A stretch of DNA of 64,000 bases from Anthopleura xanthogrammica. Taxonomy: Eukaryota; Cnidaria; Anthozoa; Actiniaria; Actiniidae. The stretch's first letter is position 1; every line of letters starts with the position of its first letter. Positions 46,501 through 62,817 of the stretch are shown here, piece by piece. The DNA is taken from contig OZ025206.1 in assembly GCA_964019055.1 (NCBI GenBank), positions 15,721,291 to 15,785,290 of the forward strand. Reading direction: 5' to 3'. The notes beneath the pieces are model-generated. The model was not told the DNA's origin. It saw nothing but the letters and a program-made list of their open reading frames with translations, and made no database searches. Position numbers and translations under genes: made by a program.

Positions 46501-47622
46501 TATTCAAATGTTCAAACTTCTTTGGGAGTCACAAGATAATGGTGTGTTAATAAGGTCATCTAAGGAACTATGAAAAGGAATCTGGTAGTAGATGTATCAA
46601 GAGGTAATAAGGGGAACAGAGAATTATTTTGGTATACAAGCTTATGATATAGATATTTGTAATAATGGAGGCATTTTCCATCTTGGTTTGAAACATTAGA
46701 ATTTTCAATTTAAATGTTTTTCCTTCCTTACAGAGGGGGGATTGCAGTATATTTCAAAAATTCACTGAAAATATACAACAATTTAAAGAACAAAAAAATT
46801 ACAAAAGAAGATGAAATTTTTCTAAAATGTTCACCAGTGTCAAGTAAAATTATGTTCAAATGTCAAGAATATATGTTTTTTTTTTTAATTCCCCCTAATT
46901 TTGGAAGAGAATATCAATAACAAAACCACATTCTATTGGGACCACGCTACATGCTTTTGTGTTTACTATTTAAGTTATACACTGTACGTTCGATATGTTC
47001 AATTTTATTTATTTTTCTTCATATAAAATACGAACATTCAGGCTTGACCAAAGATCTTAAAAAATCCCTTTTAAACCTAACACAAGTTTACAAAAGCTTT
47101 TGGGAAAATCCTTAAATCTTTCCTTTTCACTTTAAAACGGGGATAAAGCATAATGAAGATCGCCTAGATTGCACAATATAGTTATTTGGCAACCTTAAAA
47201 TTTACTACTATGACTGAAGCCACCATTCATCATAACAGTGGTTCACAAATGCATATCTTTGCCTTTGCTTTTTCGTTGTCGATCTTACCTGCTAACTGCT
47301 GTATATCGCTAGTTCTTAAGATCCCAGGTAACTTGAGCGATAGTTGGTGTTTTTGTTTATGACTTTCAAGATGATCATTATTGGCGAATCTCTACAAGTA
47401 GGAATGAGGACATAAGTCAAATCAAAAAGGGGAAAATTTTCAGATAGATAGAGGCTTACGTAAGGCATACGACTCAGAGAGTGACGACATCGAGATGAAA
47501 TCACTATCCACCATTGAATAATAACCCAGGAACCAGTATCAACAGGCAGTTAGAAGCCGCGGATCTCTTACCTGACCACAACTTGGAGCTGTACAAACGA
47601 ATGGCTTGTCGTCAGACTCCAT
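40584..47622 (-). CDS. ATF2: ATF2/ATF7/CREB5-type bZIP transcription factor (11 coding exons)
   Basis: Proposed CDS complement(join(40584..40759, 40872..40986, 41145..41241, 41840..41911, 42860..42919, 43983..44161, 44508..44951, 45536..45565, 45781..45863, 47289..47391, 47572..47622)), 1,410 nt, 469 residues; all phases agree (human ATF2 505, ATF7 ~490). Amino end: C2H2 finger (FVCTAPSCGQRFANNDHLES then HKQKH), then the activation motif DQTPTPTRFL with Thr54 and Thr56 in the positions phosphorylated by JNK/p38 in ATF2. The middle is rich in Pro, Ser, Thr, Val, then His/Gln. The bZIP begins after RPRRTQEELDPDERRRKFLE with NRAAATRCREKRK, followed by a leucine zipper. Family role (established): binds CRE TGACGTCA as homodimer or with Jun. 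Whether it is pro-orthologous to ATF2, ATF7 and CREB5 together cannot be told here. Exon 4 is only 30 nt. Confidence 0.93.
41421..41696. repeat. Foldback element in an ATF2-like intron
   Basis: Left arm acaggtagcccaagctatgg, ggcagatcattaaatttctt, aaaataaataaatttcatca-like and tcttgactgtat is matched in reverse complement at 41585-41696. Arms exceed 100 bp. It fills nearly half of the intron between the two bZIP exons. Confidence 0.85.
41770..41820. repeat. (CT)n/(T)n low-complexity tract
   Basis: A run of ct repeats followed by over 20 T, in the intron upstream of the basic-region exon. Confidence 0.8.
42124..42201. repeat. Small foldback
   Basis: Left phrase gcctgcgtgcagcccg pairs with the right phrase cggatgcacgcagcctat across a ~40-bp loop; ATF2-like intron. 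Confidence 0.55.
43374..43654. repeat. Foldback element in an ATF2-like intron
   Basis: Left arm caaataggccttttgcaaca, acaggtcatgtgac, ctacccctcttaaatcgagc, agcttgg pairs with the right arm ccaagctgctcgatttaaga, ggggtagggtcacatgacct, gttgtatacaaaggcctatt. Arms about 65 bp, interior about 150 bp, AT-rich. Confidence 0.85.
46079..46232. repeat. Foldback-like repeat with cagggctc/gagccctg ends
   Basis: Begins cagggctcgaaataggggcc and ends ctattttgagccctg. Related phrases (tattttgagccctg and aaaataacaaccagtcag) occur at 61130-61160 and 43785-43968, so this is a loose dispersed family. Confidence 0.5.
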
Positions 47623-47844
47623 ATTGGATCGAACTACCTTGAAGTCCTGTTCAAAACAACGCCAATAAACTCGTCCACAATAAAAAAATCTTCACTTTTA
47701 CGATTTATAATTGAAAATCAAAAGTTTTAAAACCTAATACGGATAGTTTTTGTCCAGAAAAATTCAAAAAATATCGCCAAAAATATATATAAATAGAAGC
47801 TTTTTGCTTTGGGCGCCTTTTCACGCACGCATATTTTTGTCACA

Positions 47845-47852
47845 TGACGTAA
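47845..47852. promoter_or_regulatory. CRE/ATF-like variant site
   Basis: tgacgtaa, one base from the CRE consensus, 21 bp from the full CRE at 47873, about 225 bp upstream of the ATF2-like start codon. Confidence 0.35.
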
Positions 47853-47872
47853 TGGCGAAGGGCTTCGCGTCG

Positions 47873-47880
47873 TGACGTCA
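47873..47880. promoter_or_regulatory. Consensus CRE (TGACGTCA) upstream of the ATF2-like gene
   Basis: Perfect palindromic cAMP response element in a locally GC-rich context (gcgtcgtgacgtcacgccgc), 251 bp upstream of the start codon of a gene whose product family binds exactly this motif. Suggests auto- or cross-regulation by CREB/ATF factors; not shown by sequence alone. Confidence 0.5.
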
Positions 47881-48914
47881 CGCCGCAGCCTCGCTTTCGA
47901 TTCATTTAATTTTTGTTTTTTTCTTGGGTTGAATAAACGCGTTTAATAAATCTGACATGTTCGAAGCTGATTGGCCTGCTTACGGGTAAAATGATGTCAT
48001 TCGAGAAAATAAACAGCGTCTTTCAAGGGAAAGCCCCCAAAGCCGTGTTTTCGCTTTCAGACAATTGCAAATATTTTAATACTCGTGATTTGAAAATGAT
48101 AAATGAATGTGAAAACCATTCCGAGTGAACACGTTATTGATTGAAAAGACAAAAGTGACTATGTTTTAACACGATTAAACCAAAATTTAACCGGAATTAT
48201 TGACCTGATTGAGTTTCCGGTCATGGTGGAGTATCGAAATTAGTCCGATAGAAGGACAACAAGTGGGGGATAAACTCAACAACGTACATGAAAAATATTT
48301 TGTTTATGAATGTAACTATAGGGGTAAAAAAAAATATATATATATATAAATAAGCATGGGAAGTCTTAACATTGAGAAATTATCACTAAGTAAACGCGCA
48401 TGATTAAAAATCGCAAGAAAACGTTTGACACAGAAAAATGAATTCGATGATGAGGAAGAAATTCCTAGACTTCCTGAGTTCCATTGTGTTTGCGCAAGAC
48501 TCCGTATGGTGTTTTGTTTTACTTCATGCATGACATGAGAACCTGCGTTTCGCTGTTTCATTCGATTCGGGAAGTGCGTCAGTGAAACAGAACGCTCCAA
48601 TAAATAAAAAGCTGTTCTAATATTTTTTTTGGTGGATGACCAGAGAGCGCCATCTAATTAGATCCTTTGTTGTGACCACTCTTTACTTGCTGGCAGTACT
48701 ACCTTCAATGCAAGCATATTTTAGCGGCCAGTCCATTAAAAAAAAACAAAAATAAAAGATCTACGTTAAGTTCACATATTTTATTCGATAAAATTTCATT
48801 CACTCAGTATTTTATCATGCGAAACGTAACAATTTCGCCCCCTCCCCCCTAGAAATGAAGCAGCAGTTTTGTCCAAAGCTATAATACAGTAGCTACTTGT
48901 GCAATTGGACTTTT

Positions 48915-49757
48915 CCACCAAGTGCCAGCACCCTCTTCCCACCAAATCTGTTCTGATCATGGAGTGCCAGCGCCCTCTTCCCACCAAATCTGTTCTGATC
49001 ATGGAGTGGCAACGCCCTCTTCCCACCAAATCTGTTCTGATCATGGAGTGCCAGCACCCTCTTCCCACCAAATCTGTTCTGATCATGGAGTGGCAACGCC
49101 CTCTTCCCACCAAATCTGTTCTGATCATGGAGTGTCAGCGCCCTCTTCCCACCAAATCTGTTCTGATCATGGAGTGCCAGCACCCTCTTCCCACCAAATC
49201 TGTTCTGATCATGGAGTGCCAGCACCCTCTTCCCACCAAATCTGTTCTGATCATGGAGTGGCAACGCCCTCTTCCCACCAAATCTGTTCTGATCATGGAG
49301 TGTCAGCGCCCTCTTCCCACCAAATCTGTTCTGATCATGGAGTGCCAGCGCCCTCTTCCCACCAAATCTGTTCTGATCATGGAGTGGCAACGCCCTCTTC
49401 CCACCAAATCTGTTCTGATCATGGAGTGCCAGCACCCTCTTCCCACCAAATCTGTTCTGATCATGGAGTGCCAGCACCCTCTTCCCACCAAATCTGTTCT
49501 GATCATGGAGTGGCAACGCCCTCTTCCCCCCAAATCTGTTCTGATCATGGAGTGCCAGTGCCCTCTTCCCACCAAATCTGTTCTGATCATTGAGTGTCAG
49601 CGCCCTCTTCCCACCAAATCTGTTCTGATCATGGAGTGCCGGTGCCCTCTTCCCACCAAATCTGTTCTGATCATGGAGTGTCAGCGCCCTCTTCCCACCA
49701 AATCTGTTCTGATCATGGAGTGCCAGTGCCCTCTTCCCACCAAATCTGTTCTGATCG
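48915..49757. repeat. 42-bp minisatellite, 20 copies
   Basis: Unit: ctcttcccaccaaatctgtt, ctgatcatggagtg, then a variable 8 bases (ccagcgcc, ccagcacc, gcaacgcc, gtcagcgc and so on). Spacing is a constant 42 bp. Variants are ordered in partly repeating triplets (for example H-H-W, R-R-W, H-H-W if named by their plus-frame residues). Open frames exist on both strands because 42 is a multiple of three and the unit lacks stops in them. No start context, splice signal or domain supports translation. Confidence 0.95.
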
Positions 49758-49994
49758 AGAAGGGTGACTCTCCTTTCTTTATCCTCTTTGTTCATATCCT
49801 GTCAGTAAAATAATTCGGCAGTATAATAAGAACAATAAGCCATGCTAGGTAGGGTGTTAGCAGGCCATACACCACATGTCGGAATTATGGATCGCGTATG
49901 TTCGTTGAAGTACACTTCACGGTGTGCACGCATAAGGAAGCGCGGGTTTTATGATAATAAAAGTAAGACAATTGTCAGTAGTATTAAAGTATAT

Positions 49995-50084
49995 TGTCAA
50001 AAATCAACTTCTAAATTCCAATTGGAATGCAGTGGAGTAAGAGCCACTCTATGGATTCCACTGTTAATTCGCATTTATTTATTC
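49995..50084 (-). repeat. ~90-bp dispersed repeat, copy B
   Basis: Minus-strand match to 34201-34288 with shared phrases ctccactgcattccaat and ggaatttagaagttgatttt. Confidence 0.65.
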
Positions 50085-50224
50085 ATATTGTCATATGAGA
50101 AAACACTCCCATAAAATGGCTCATAAAGTGAGTTAAGTTGTGGATGGCAGGTGTGCATCTTTTTTAAAGCATCATCCAACTATAAGCTGCACAAATATGG
50201 ATTTTACATTTACATTTCATCGGT

Positions 50225-50460
50225 CAATGGAAGTGGTGCTGTGTAGTGGTAGTTTACTGACTGACATGAGTGATCATCTTTGGGGTGTCGGGTTCGATTT
50301 CGATACCTGGTCTCGATACCACACGTACGTGAACAAAGTTTGTTAGGCCAGTTCTCGAACCCTGTACTTCGCCCAACATCTTACATTCCACTTTGATCTG
50401 TGTGCTAGACTTCAGACCATGCAGAGTTTGTTTTCAGGTCTGATTAATAAATAACATGTT
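50225..50460 (+). mobile_element. tRNA-derived SINE
   Basis: Head with A-box-like gtagtggtagtttactgac and a good B box (gggttcgatttcg, ~50288). Body has gaacaaagtttgttaggcca and ttctcgaaccctg; tail caggtctgattaataaataa. Same family as 27645, 33425, 35290 and 60833. Confidence 0.65.
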
Positions 50461-50501
50461 CGAACTGTTGCGAATGTTGGTAAATTTTCAAAATGTCTTA
50501 C

Positions 50502-50654
50502 CTCGAGGACGTTGCGTTTGTCGTCCACATCACCCAAGCGATACCTGACACTTTTACCATCTTTTTCTGCAGATAGTGGGTTACCTTTACTATCATATGC
50601 CATCAATAGCAGCACCACCATGGTAAGGCATGTTTGCAATATTTTGAAACTCAT
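50502..50654 (-). CDS. First coding exon of a secreted peptide or small protein (partial)
   Basis: 51 codons from the ATG at 50654 to a strong phase-0 donor (CTCGAG|GTAAGA). The start encodes a signal peptide (MSFKILQTCLTMVVLLLMAY), then a hydrophilic stretch with a dibasic KR (GDVDDKRNVLE), as in prohormone-like or small secreted precursors. A TATA-type element (tatata, minus strand) at 50791-50796 fits a start site ~110 bp upstream of the ATG. The remaining exons lie at lower coordinates and could not be identified, perhaps because the next 1.5 kb is full of repeats. Function unknown. Confidence 0.55.
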
Positions 50655-50790
50655 GCCTTCTTATCAATCAATCTTGACACCGTAGCAATGACAGTATGAT
50701 TTAGGTGACAAAAGCTTGCTAAAAGTCTGCTTTATAGCGACTTTCTTGCTGCTCACAGTCAGTGTAAAGACTCGCAGATGGTGTCTTCCC

Positions 50791-50796
50791 TATATA
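50791..50796 (-). promoter_or_regulatory. TATA-like element of the secreted-peptide gene
   Basis: Minus-strand tatata in the context ggagtatataggg, 137 bp upstream of the ATG at 50654. Confidence 0.35.
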
Positions 50797-51247
50797 CTCC
50801 TGATCTCTCCTGATCCCGTTACTGACTTGGCCGTAATAGGATCGCGATGGATAAATTTATATCAACTTTTGTATACATAATTTAACATTTTAGTACAACA
50901 TGTACAATATTTATGGTTTTTTCGATTCAATAGAAGTGTTAATGGGACGCTTCTCATGTCATCATTAAGGATTTTATCGTGATAAAAGATTCAATCTAGG
51001 AGGAGTACCTTTAATTGAATTGGTTTTGCAAGCTAATTAGCGTCGTAATTATTATTGCATTCTTACATTAGTTCGCTGTCTCTTACAGACCGTGTGTGAA
51101 TGAATTTGAAAGATCTCTTTTCCTTTCGATAAGAAAAACTTACACGCAAGCTGAACCCAAAACTAACAGGCCGCTCGCATCCGGATCGATACAAGACGCA
51201 ATTCTTTGAGATAGCAGTACACGCCAGGACTATCAGCCGATCTTTTT

Positions 51248-51319
51248 TAGCCTGCGTAACAGGCCCTCGTGAGGGCAGGTGAGTACTCCTCCCTCGCAAG
51301 GGCCTGCTAAGCAGGCTAA
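51248..51319. repeat. Foldback element (ttagcctgc ends)
   Basis: Left arm ttagcctgcgtaacaggccc with tcgtgaggg pairs with the right arm ccctcgcaagggcctgctaa with gcaggctaa across a ~17-bp loop. Symmetric ends and small size fit a MITE. Confidence 0.75.
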
Positions 51320-51569
51320 TCTTTTTCTATTCAATCCAGTATCCATTATTGATCATTTTTTGCACTTGCGCGATTATTAGATTTGCCTTAAGTGATCACT
51401 CATTCTTTGTGATAATTAGACTCGCGCTAGCAAGTGCTTGTTAATTCATGATCAAGGGAGGAGGCGCGAAACATGAGGAAGTTCTTAGAAAGAATTCGAA
51501 GCGCTGGATAGGCGAGTGCGGGGGAAACGCTTAGAGGACTTGAGAAAGTCCGGTATGATTGTAGTAATC

Positions 51570-51702
51570 TATGGTCGTCCGAACTTTTCAAAATTCGCCA
51601 AATAAATTCGCTGTCGCTAAAATTAAATCAGCGACAGCGAATAGATTTTTAGCGACAAGGAATTTTATTTAACGAATTTTGAAACCTGTTCGAACGACCA
51701 TA
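51570..51702. mobile_element. 133-bp MITE with perfect 8-bp target-site duplication
   Basis: Terminal inverted repeats tatggtcgtccgaac and gttcgaacgaccata; arms continue through ttcaaaattcg and gctgtcgct/agcgacagc. It is flanked on both sides by tagtaatc (51562-51569 and 51703-51710). An 8-bp duplication is typical of hAT-like elements (also P-like), but the terminal bases are not the usual hAT ones, so the superfamily is open. Confidence 0.85.
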
Positions 51703-52397
51703 TAGTAATCAGCAAACTCTAGCGGTTCCGCTATTGAACACGTGACTGCTTGAGTGGACAAATACTAACCACTAAATTTAAAGTAAAGTTAAATTTAAAC
51801 AAAAGAAAAGACTGAAAGTAGTCCTAACTATCTAATTACACTAATATCATTGAATTTTCTCTAATTTTTGCACGGTCAACATTTGATTGAGGGTGGGGAA
51901 AACCAAATCACCATCTTACTGAAATGCTTAATACGTTAGTTTACCTAATATATTGAGCTATGAGGAGAGCTATTTATAGATACAAGATATTATAGACATT
52001 AGCATACAGCACTAAAGCTAATTGTGCGATTTGGAAAATAATACCCGAATTCGCTTCACAAAAGCTAAATTGACCAACAATTAGAATTAGTGTATGCTAT
52101 ACCTCTAACTTTTTTCAGTTTATAGGCTAGGCTGTTACGAACCGCAGAAGACAACATTTCTTTATTTTTAATTTCCTGCACCTTCTGCACAGTTACTTTA
52201 AGACCCAAAGTGTTGGTGCGGCCGGGGCTTGAGTCCATGACTTTCTGTACCATAATGCTCAACCGAACCAAGATGAAAGCCAAAATTAATGATGTACTAA
52301 ATTGGGTTTTATTTTACGGGATAAAAGGATTGACTTAAAAACCACTTAACTCCACCATTAGTAGAAGACGTAATGACACCATTCAACAGCAATGCGC

Positions 52398-52403
52398 TTT
52401 ATT
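52398..52403 (-). terminator. Poly(A) signal of YAE1
   Basis: Minus-strand AATAAA in the context cgaataaagcg, about 230 nt after the stop codon at 52634. Confidence 0.5.
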
Positions 52404-52633
52404 CGCATCTATAAAGCTTTTCCTCTTCCTAATATTAATCCTATTTCCCAATACCATTTATCTTATGAATTCACGTTTTCTGCGTGTTGTTTTTGTTTCC
52501 GTTTATCAAACATACAACTGCGTAAAAAAAAATTATTGACGGAAGCTAAAAACTCAGGCACCCAGAAATCATGGAAGTCACAGAAATATAAAGTTGGGGA
52601 CGGCTCAAAATAAAATAAATAAATTACTCTGCC

Positions 52634-55082
52634 TTATGAATCAATGGAAGCTAATGCTATGTTCAACTTCTTTTCTACCAAACTTCTAAAATGTTTCTGT
52701 ATTCTTTCCATTTCGCTGTCAAATGAACTGTTATCATTCGATTTTGTTGTCTTGGAATCTTGGCCTTCCTTTATAGCTTCTTTAAGTGTTTCATCAGTGT
52801 TTTTACAACAATCATCTTCAGAATGAGTACTCGTACCACCTGAAGTAAGTTGAGTCCCAGAATCTTTTCCACAACAGTTATCAGACTGACAGCAAGTTTC
52901 TTTTTTCTTTGATAAATAAGTATCTGTATCGCCAACGGAAGAAGAACTAGAGTCGAGATTTGCAACATAGTTTCTATGATCTCCATTATCTGATTTCGTT
53001 CCTTGATCGTTTTGTTGACTTAAATTTTTTTCACATCCAACCAAAGCCTGTTGTTCAAGAGCTTTTAATTCTGCTTTTAGTTTTATGATTTCTTTTATTA
53101 ATCCAGAATAATCTTGATTCTTATTTGAATGTTTTGACTGGAGGAAAGACAAAACAGCACTGAAAGGAAGAAGGGAAACGTTTTTTAAAATAAGGCATAA
53201 ATACAACAGATACAATAGCTTTAAGGGCCTGCTACACTATCCAATTTTTTTTTTTTTTTGCAACTTCATGGTTGCCACAATAATGGAATCACGAAATTCC
53301 CTGACTTTTCCCCGAGTAAAGTAAAATTTTCCCTGACCTGATAATGTAGATATTCTATGCTTTTGATTTAGACTGCTTAACCAAGCATTCCTTGGGTGTT
53401 CCCTGTCTTGAGCAGATGATAATAATATGAAACCATCATACCAGCTAAAGGAGGGACCATACATTCTAAGTACTGTGTGAAGAATAAAATTCCCTGCCTT
53501 TTGCTCAAAATTAATTTTTTTTCCTGACTGAAATTAGAATTCCCTGACTTTTCCTTTTTTCCTGACTTTTCCCTGTCCTGTGGCAACCATGAACTTGTCT
53601 CACAATGCCATGGAAATACCATTGCAAAACAAGTTGCATAAAGGGTGTTACATCGTAACATGGTGCAATGCTGCAAAAAAGTTGAGTTCTACTTTGTGCA
53701 ATGATTGCAGCAGCTTGTCTTTCATTGATTTTGAACATTGCAGGATATGTTACATGCTGAAATAGTTTGTGTGACTTGTTTCACGATGGCAGTGCAAGAC
53801 AAGTTGCAGAAAAATTGCTTTGTGTAACAGGGCCTTTACAAGGTTCCATGCCATGATTTGCTTGAAGAGAAATCACAATTCCCAATGAAACTTATTACGG
53901 ATGTCACTGAAGTGGGTTTTCACGCCAGAAAAACATGTCACGGTCATGCCCTCCATGGGCTGGCATCCTTTTGATGAGTTGTAGAGAAGAAAATTATCAA
54001 AGGGATACCGACACATGGAGAAAGGAATGCAGACTAAAACATTGATGTTTGTCGGCGGAGTTGTAGACGTTTTAGGGTGTGACCATGACATGTTTTTCTG
54101 GCATGAAAGCCCACTTCAGTGACATACATAATATAAATCTGGACTTATGTTTACCTCATAGATCCTGACAGCTTTGAAAACTCTGATGCAAATGTAAAAC
54201 TTCTAGTAAAACCTTCATTGAATCCTTGCTGAAGTGTAGACTCTTCACCAGCTTGAAGCCCTTCAACATAGCCAGCCTTCAAAAGAATAAAACAATTGAT
54301 TCATAAAAGTTAAACAAGTTTTAAAATATCTTTAAAATATCTTTTAACCCTCCAAAAGCCTAGCATAACAAATCAACAAATTGGTGTAAAAGTACTGTTT
54401 GAGTCAAGCATAGTTAATACTCTATTAACTATGAGTCAAGCCTTATTTTTTATTACAAGAACAATAAGTACAAGGATCAAGCAATACATCTAATAAGCCA
54501 AGGGGTAAGTCAAAATTTTGGTTAAGGGGTTCAACTGCTGAACCAAGAAAAAAGTGACCATCCATTATTTATCGGAAGGGGGGGTAGTCGGGTGATAAAT
54601 TCAGCTAAAAACCCTTTTCATTTCTACAACCCCACATTAGTATGCCCAATTTTTTTCGGAACCCCCTGTTTATTTCCAACATCTTGAAGGTCCCCTACAT
54701 ATGATGAGTTCATCATTTATTTCAAGACCCCCTTCTTCAAGGTCAATAAAGGCCCCCCTCCCATTTTCTCACCCACCCACCCCTCCTCCGATAAATAATG
54801 AACGGCCCCTTACTTCAATTGGACTCAATGAGTTCTAGTTCTCTATAAAATGTCCTAGGAACATCGTCAAAACTTTCCTGTGAGGGTAGGGGTTGCACCA
54901 GAAATGCTCACATTTTATGGACTATTGAAATACGCTTCAGCTTTGCAAGTCCAATGACTTCAAATATTAAACCATAACCTAATGTTAGTCTGTGTATACT
55001 TCATTTGTACCTTTAAATGATTGTCTTTAAGCCGTCTGTAGTCCATCTCATAATCGTCTTCGTTCTCAAATTCGTCCGCCAT
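52634..55082 (-). CDS. YAE1: YAE1 domain-containing protein (3 exons)
   Basis: Proposed CDS complement(join(52634..53159, 54155..54276, 55011..55082)), 720 nt, 239 residues (human about 226), phases 0 and 2. Exon 2 encodes the family hallmark, a glycine-spaced 'deep-YxxxG' helix: GYVEGLQAGEESTLQQGFNE with GF following. Exon 1 is acidic (MADEFENEDDYEMDYRRLKD). Exon 3 has SAVLSFLQSKH, a lysine-rich helix and a low-complexity Ser/Asp/Lys/Cys part, ending IALASIDS. Family role (established in yeast and human): Yae1 with Lto1/ORAOV1 is an adaptor that brings the cytosolic Fe-S targeting complex to the ABC protein Rli1/ABCE1. Two CxxC-like cysteine clusters in the tail (CCQSDNCC, DDCCKN) are notable but unassigned. 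Shares a 251-bp promoter with the divergent CDK12/13 gene. Confidence 0.85.
53901..54125. repeat. Foldback element in YAE1 intron 2
   Basis: Left arm atgtcactgaagtgggtttt, cacgccagaaaaacatgtca, cggtcatgccct pairs with the right arm agggtgtgaccatgacatgt, ttttctggcatgaaagccca, cttcagtgacat. Arms about 52 bp. Confidence 0.85.
54557..54805. repeat. Foldback element in YAE1 intron 1
   Basis: Ends atccattatttatcggaagg and cctccgataaataatgaacg are inverted repeats. The interior is rich in homopolymer-like ggggg and ccccc runs that also tend to pair. Confidence 0.65.
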
Positions 55083-55087
55083 CTTGG
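55074..55087 (-). promoter_or_regulatory. YY1-type motif over the YAE1 start codon
   Basis: Minus-strand ccaagatggcggac, a match to the YY1 core AAGATGGCGGC, contains the ATG itself. Overlap of a YY1 site with the start codon is a known arrangement in TATA-less housekeeping genes. A second atggcgcc phrase lies at ~55150. Confidence 0.4.
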
Positions 55088-55333
55088 ATTCAGAAATTGA
55101 TCGTTTGCTCATGCGTACTACGTCAAAACACAAATGCTTTGCGATTCAAAATGGCGCCGACTGATGGATAGTGAAGTTATGAAACGAATCCGTTTCCATC
55201 CTTCTCTGTATTCACACAATTGAGATTATTATAAAAAATGTTCTATGAAGAACACTTCGTCTGTTGTTTTTAAGCAATTTCAAAGAATTTCAGCCATGTG
55301 AATTAACGTTATTAGCGCATTATATCTCACGAG
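55083..55333. promoter_or_regulatory. Bidirectional YAE1 / CDK12 promoter
   Basis: Only 251 bp separate the start codons of two divergent genes, so both 5' leaders and core promoters must lie here. No TATA box in the expected places. Contains tacgtca (CRE half-site type) near 55120 and a ggcgcc-bearing phrase near 55153. Confidence 0.6.

Positions 55334-62817
<7,484 letters not shown>

Larger units (their letters stand above)
47623..48898. other. Upstream region of the ATF2-like gene
   Basis: Contains CRE-type motifs at 47845-47852 and 47873-47880, and otherwise AT-rich DNA up to the minisatellite. A minus-strand open frame at 48316-48600 has no recognisable domain and no good splice context. 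Confidence 0.5.
49758..50501. other. Interval holding repeat copy, SINE and probably the first intron of the secreted-peptide gene
   Basis: Contains the dispersed repeat copy B (49995-50084, minus) and a SINE (50225-50460). No second exon for the gene starting at 50654 could be identified. Confidence 0.5.
50655..52397. other. Intergenic stretch with two foldback elements
   Basis: Holds the promoter of the secreted-peptide gene, a foldback at 51248-51319 and a MITE with target-site duplication at 51570-51702. Open frames here lack support. Confidence 0.5.

Noticed and set aside
48316..48600. Second exon of the secreted-peptide gene
   Set aside because: No in-phase acceptor is visible before this frame and the sequence does not look like a secreted peptide.
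19959..49757. CRISPR-like regular arrays (78-bp and 42-bp)
   Set aside because: Units are contiguous with no unique spacers, and the context is a eukaryotic nuclear genome.
48893..49813. 300-codon open frames on both strands of the 42-bp minisatellite
   Set aside because: Unit length is a multiple of three and lacks stops, so openness carries no coding information; no signal peptide, domain or splice sites.
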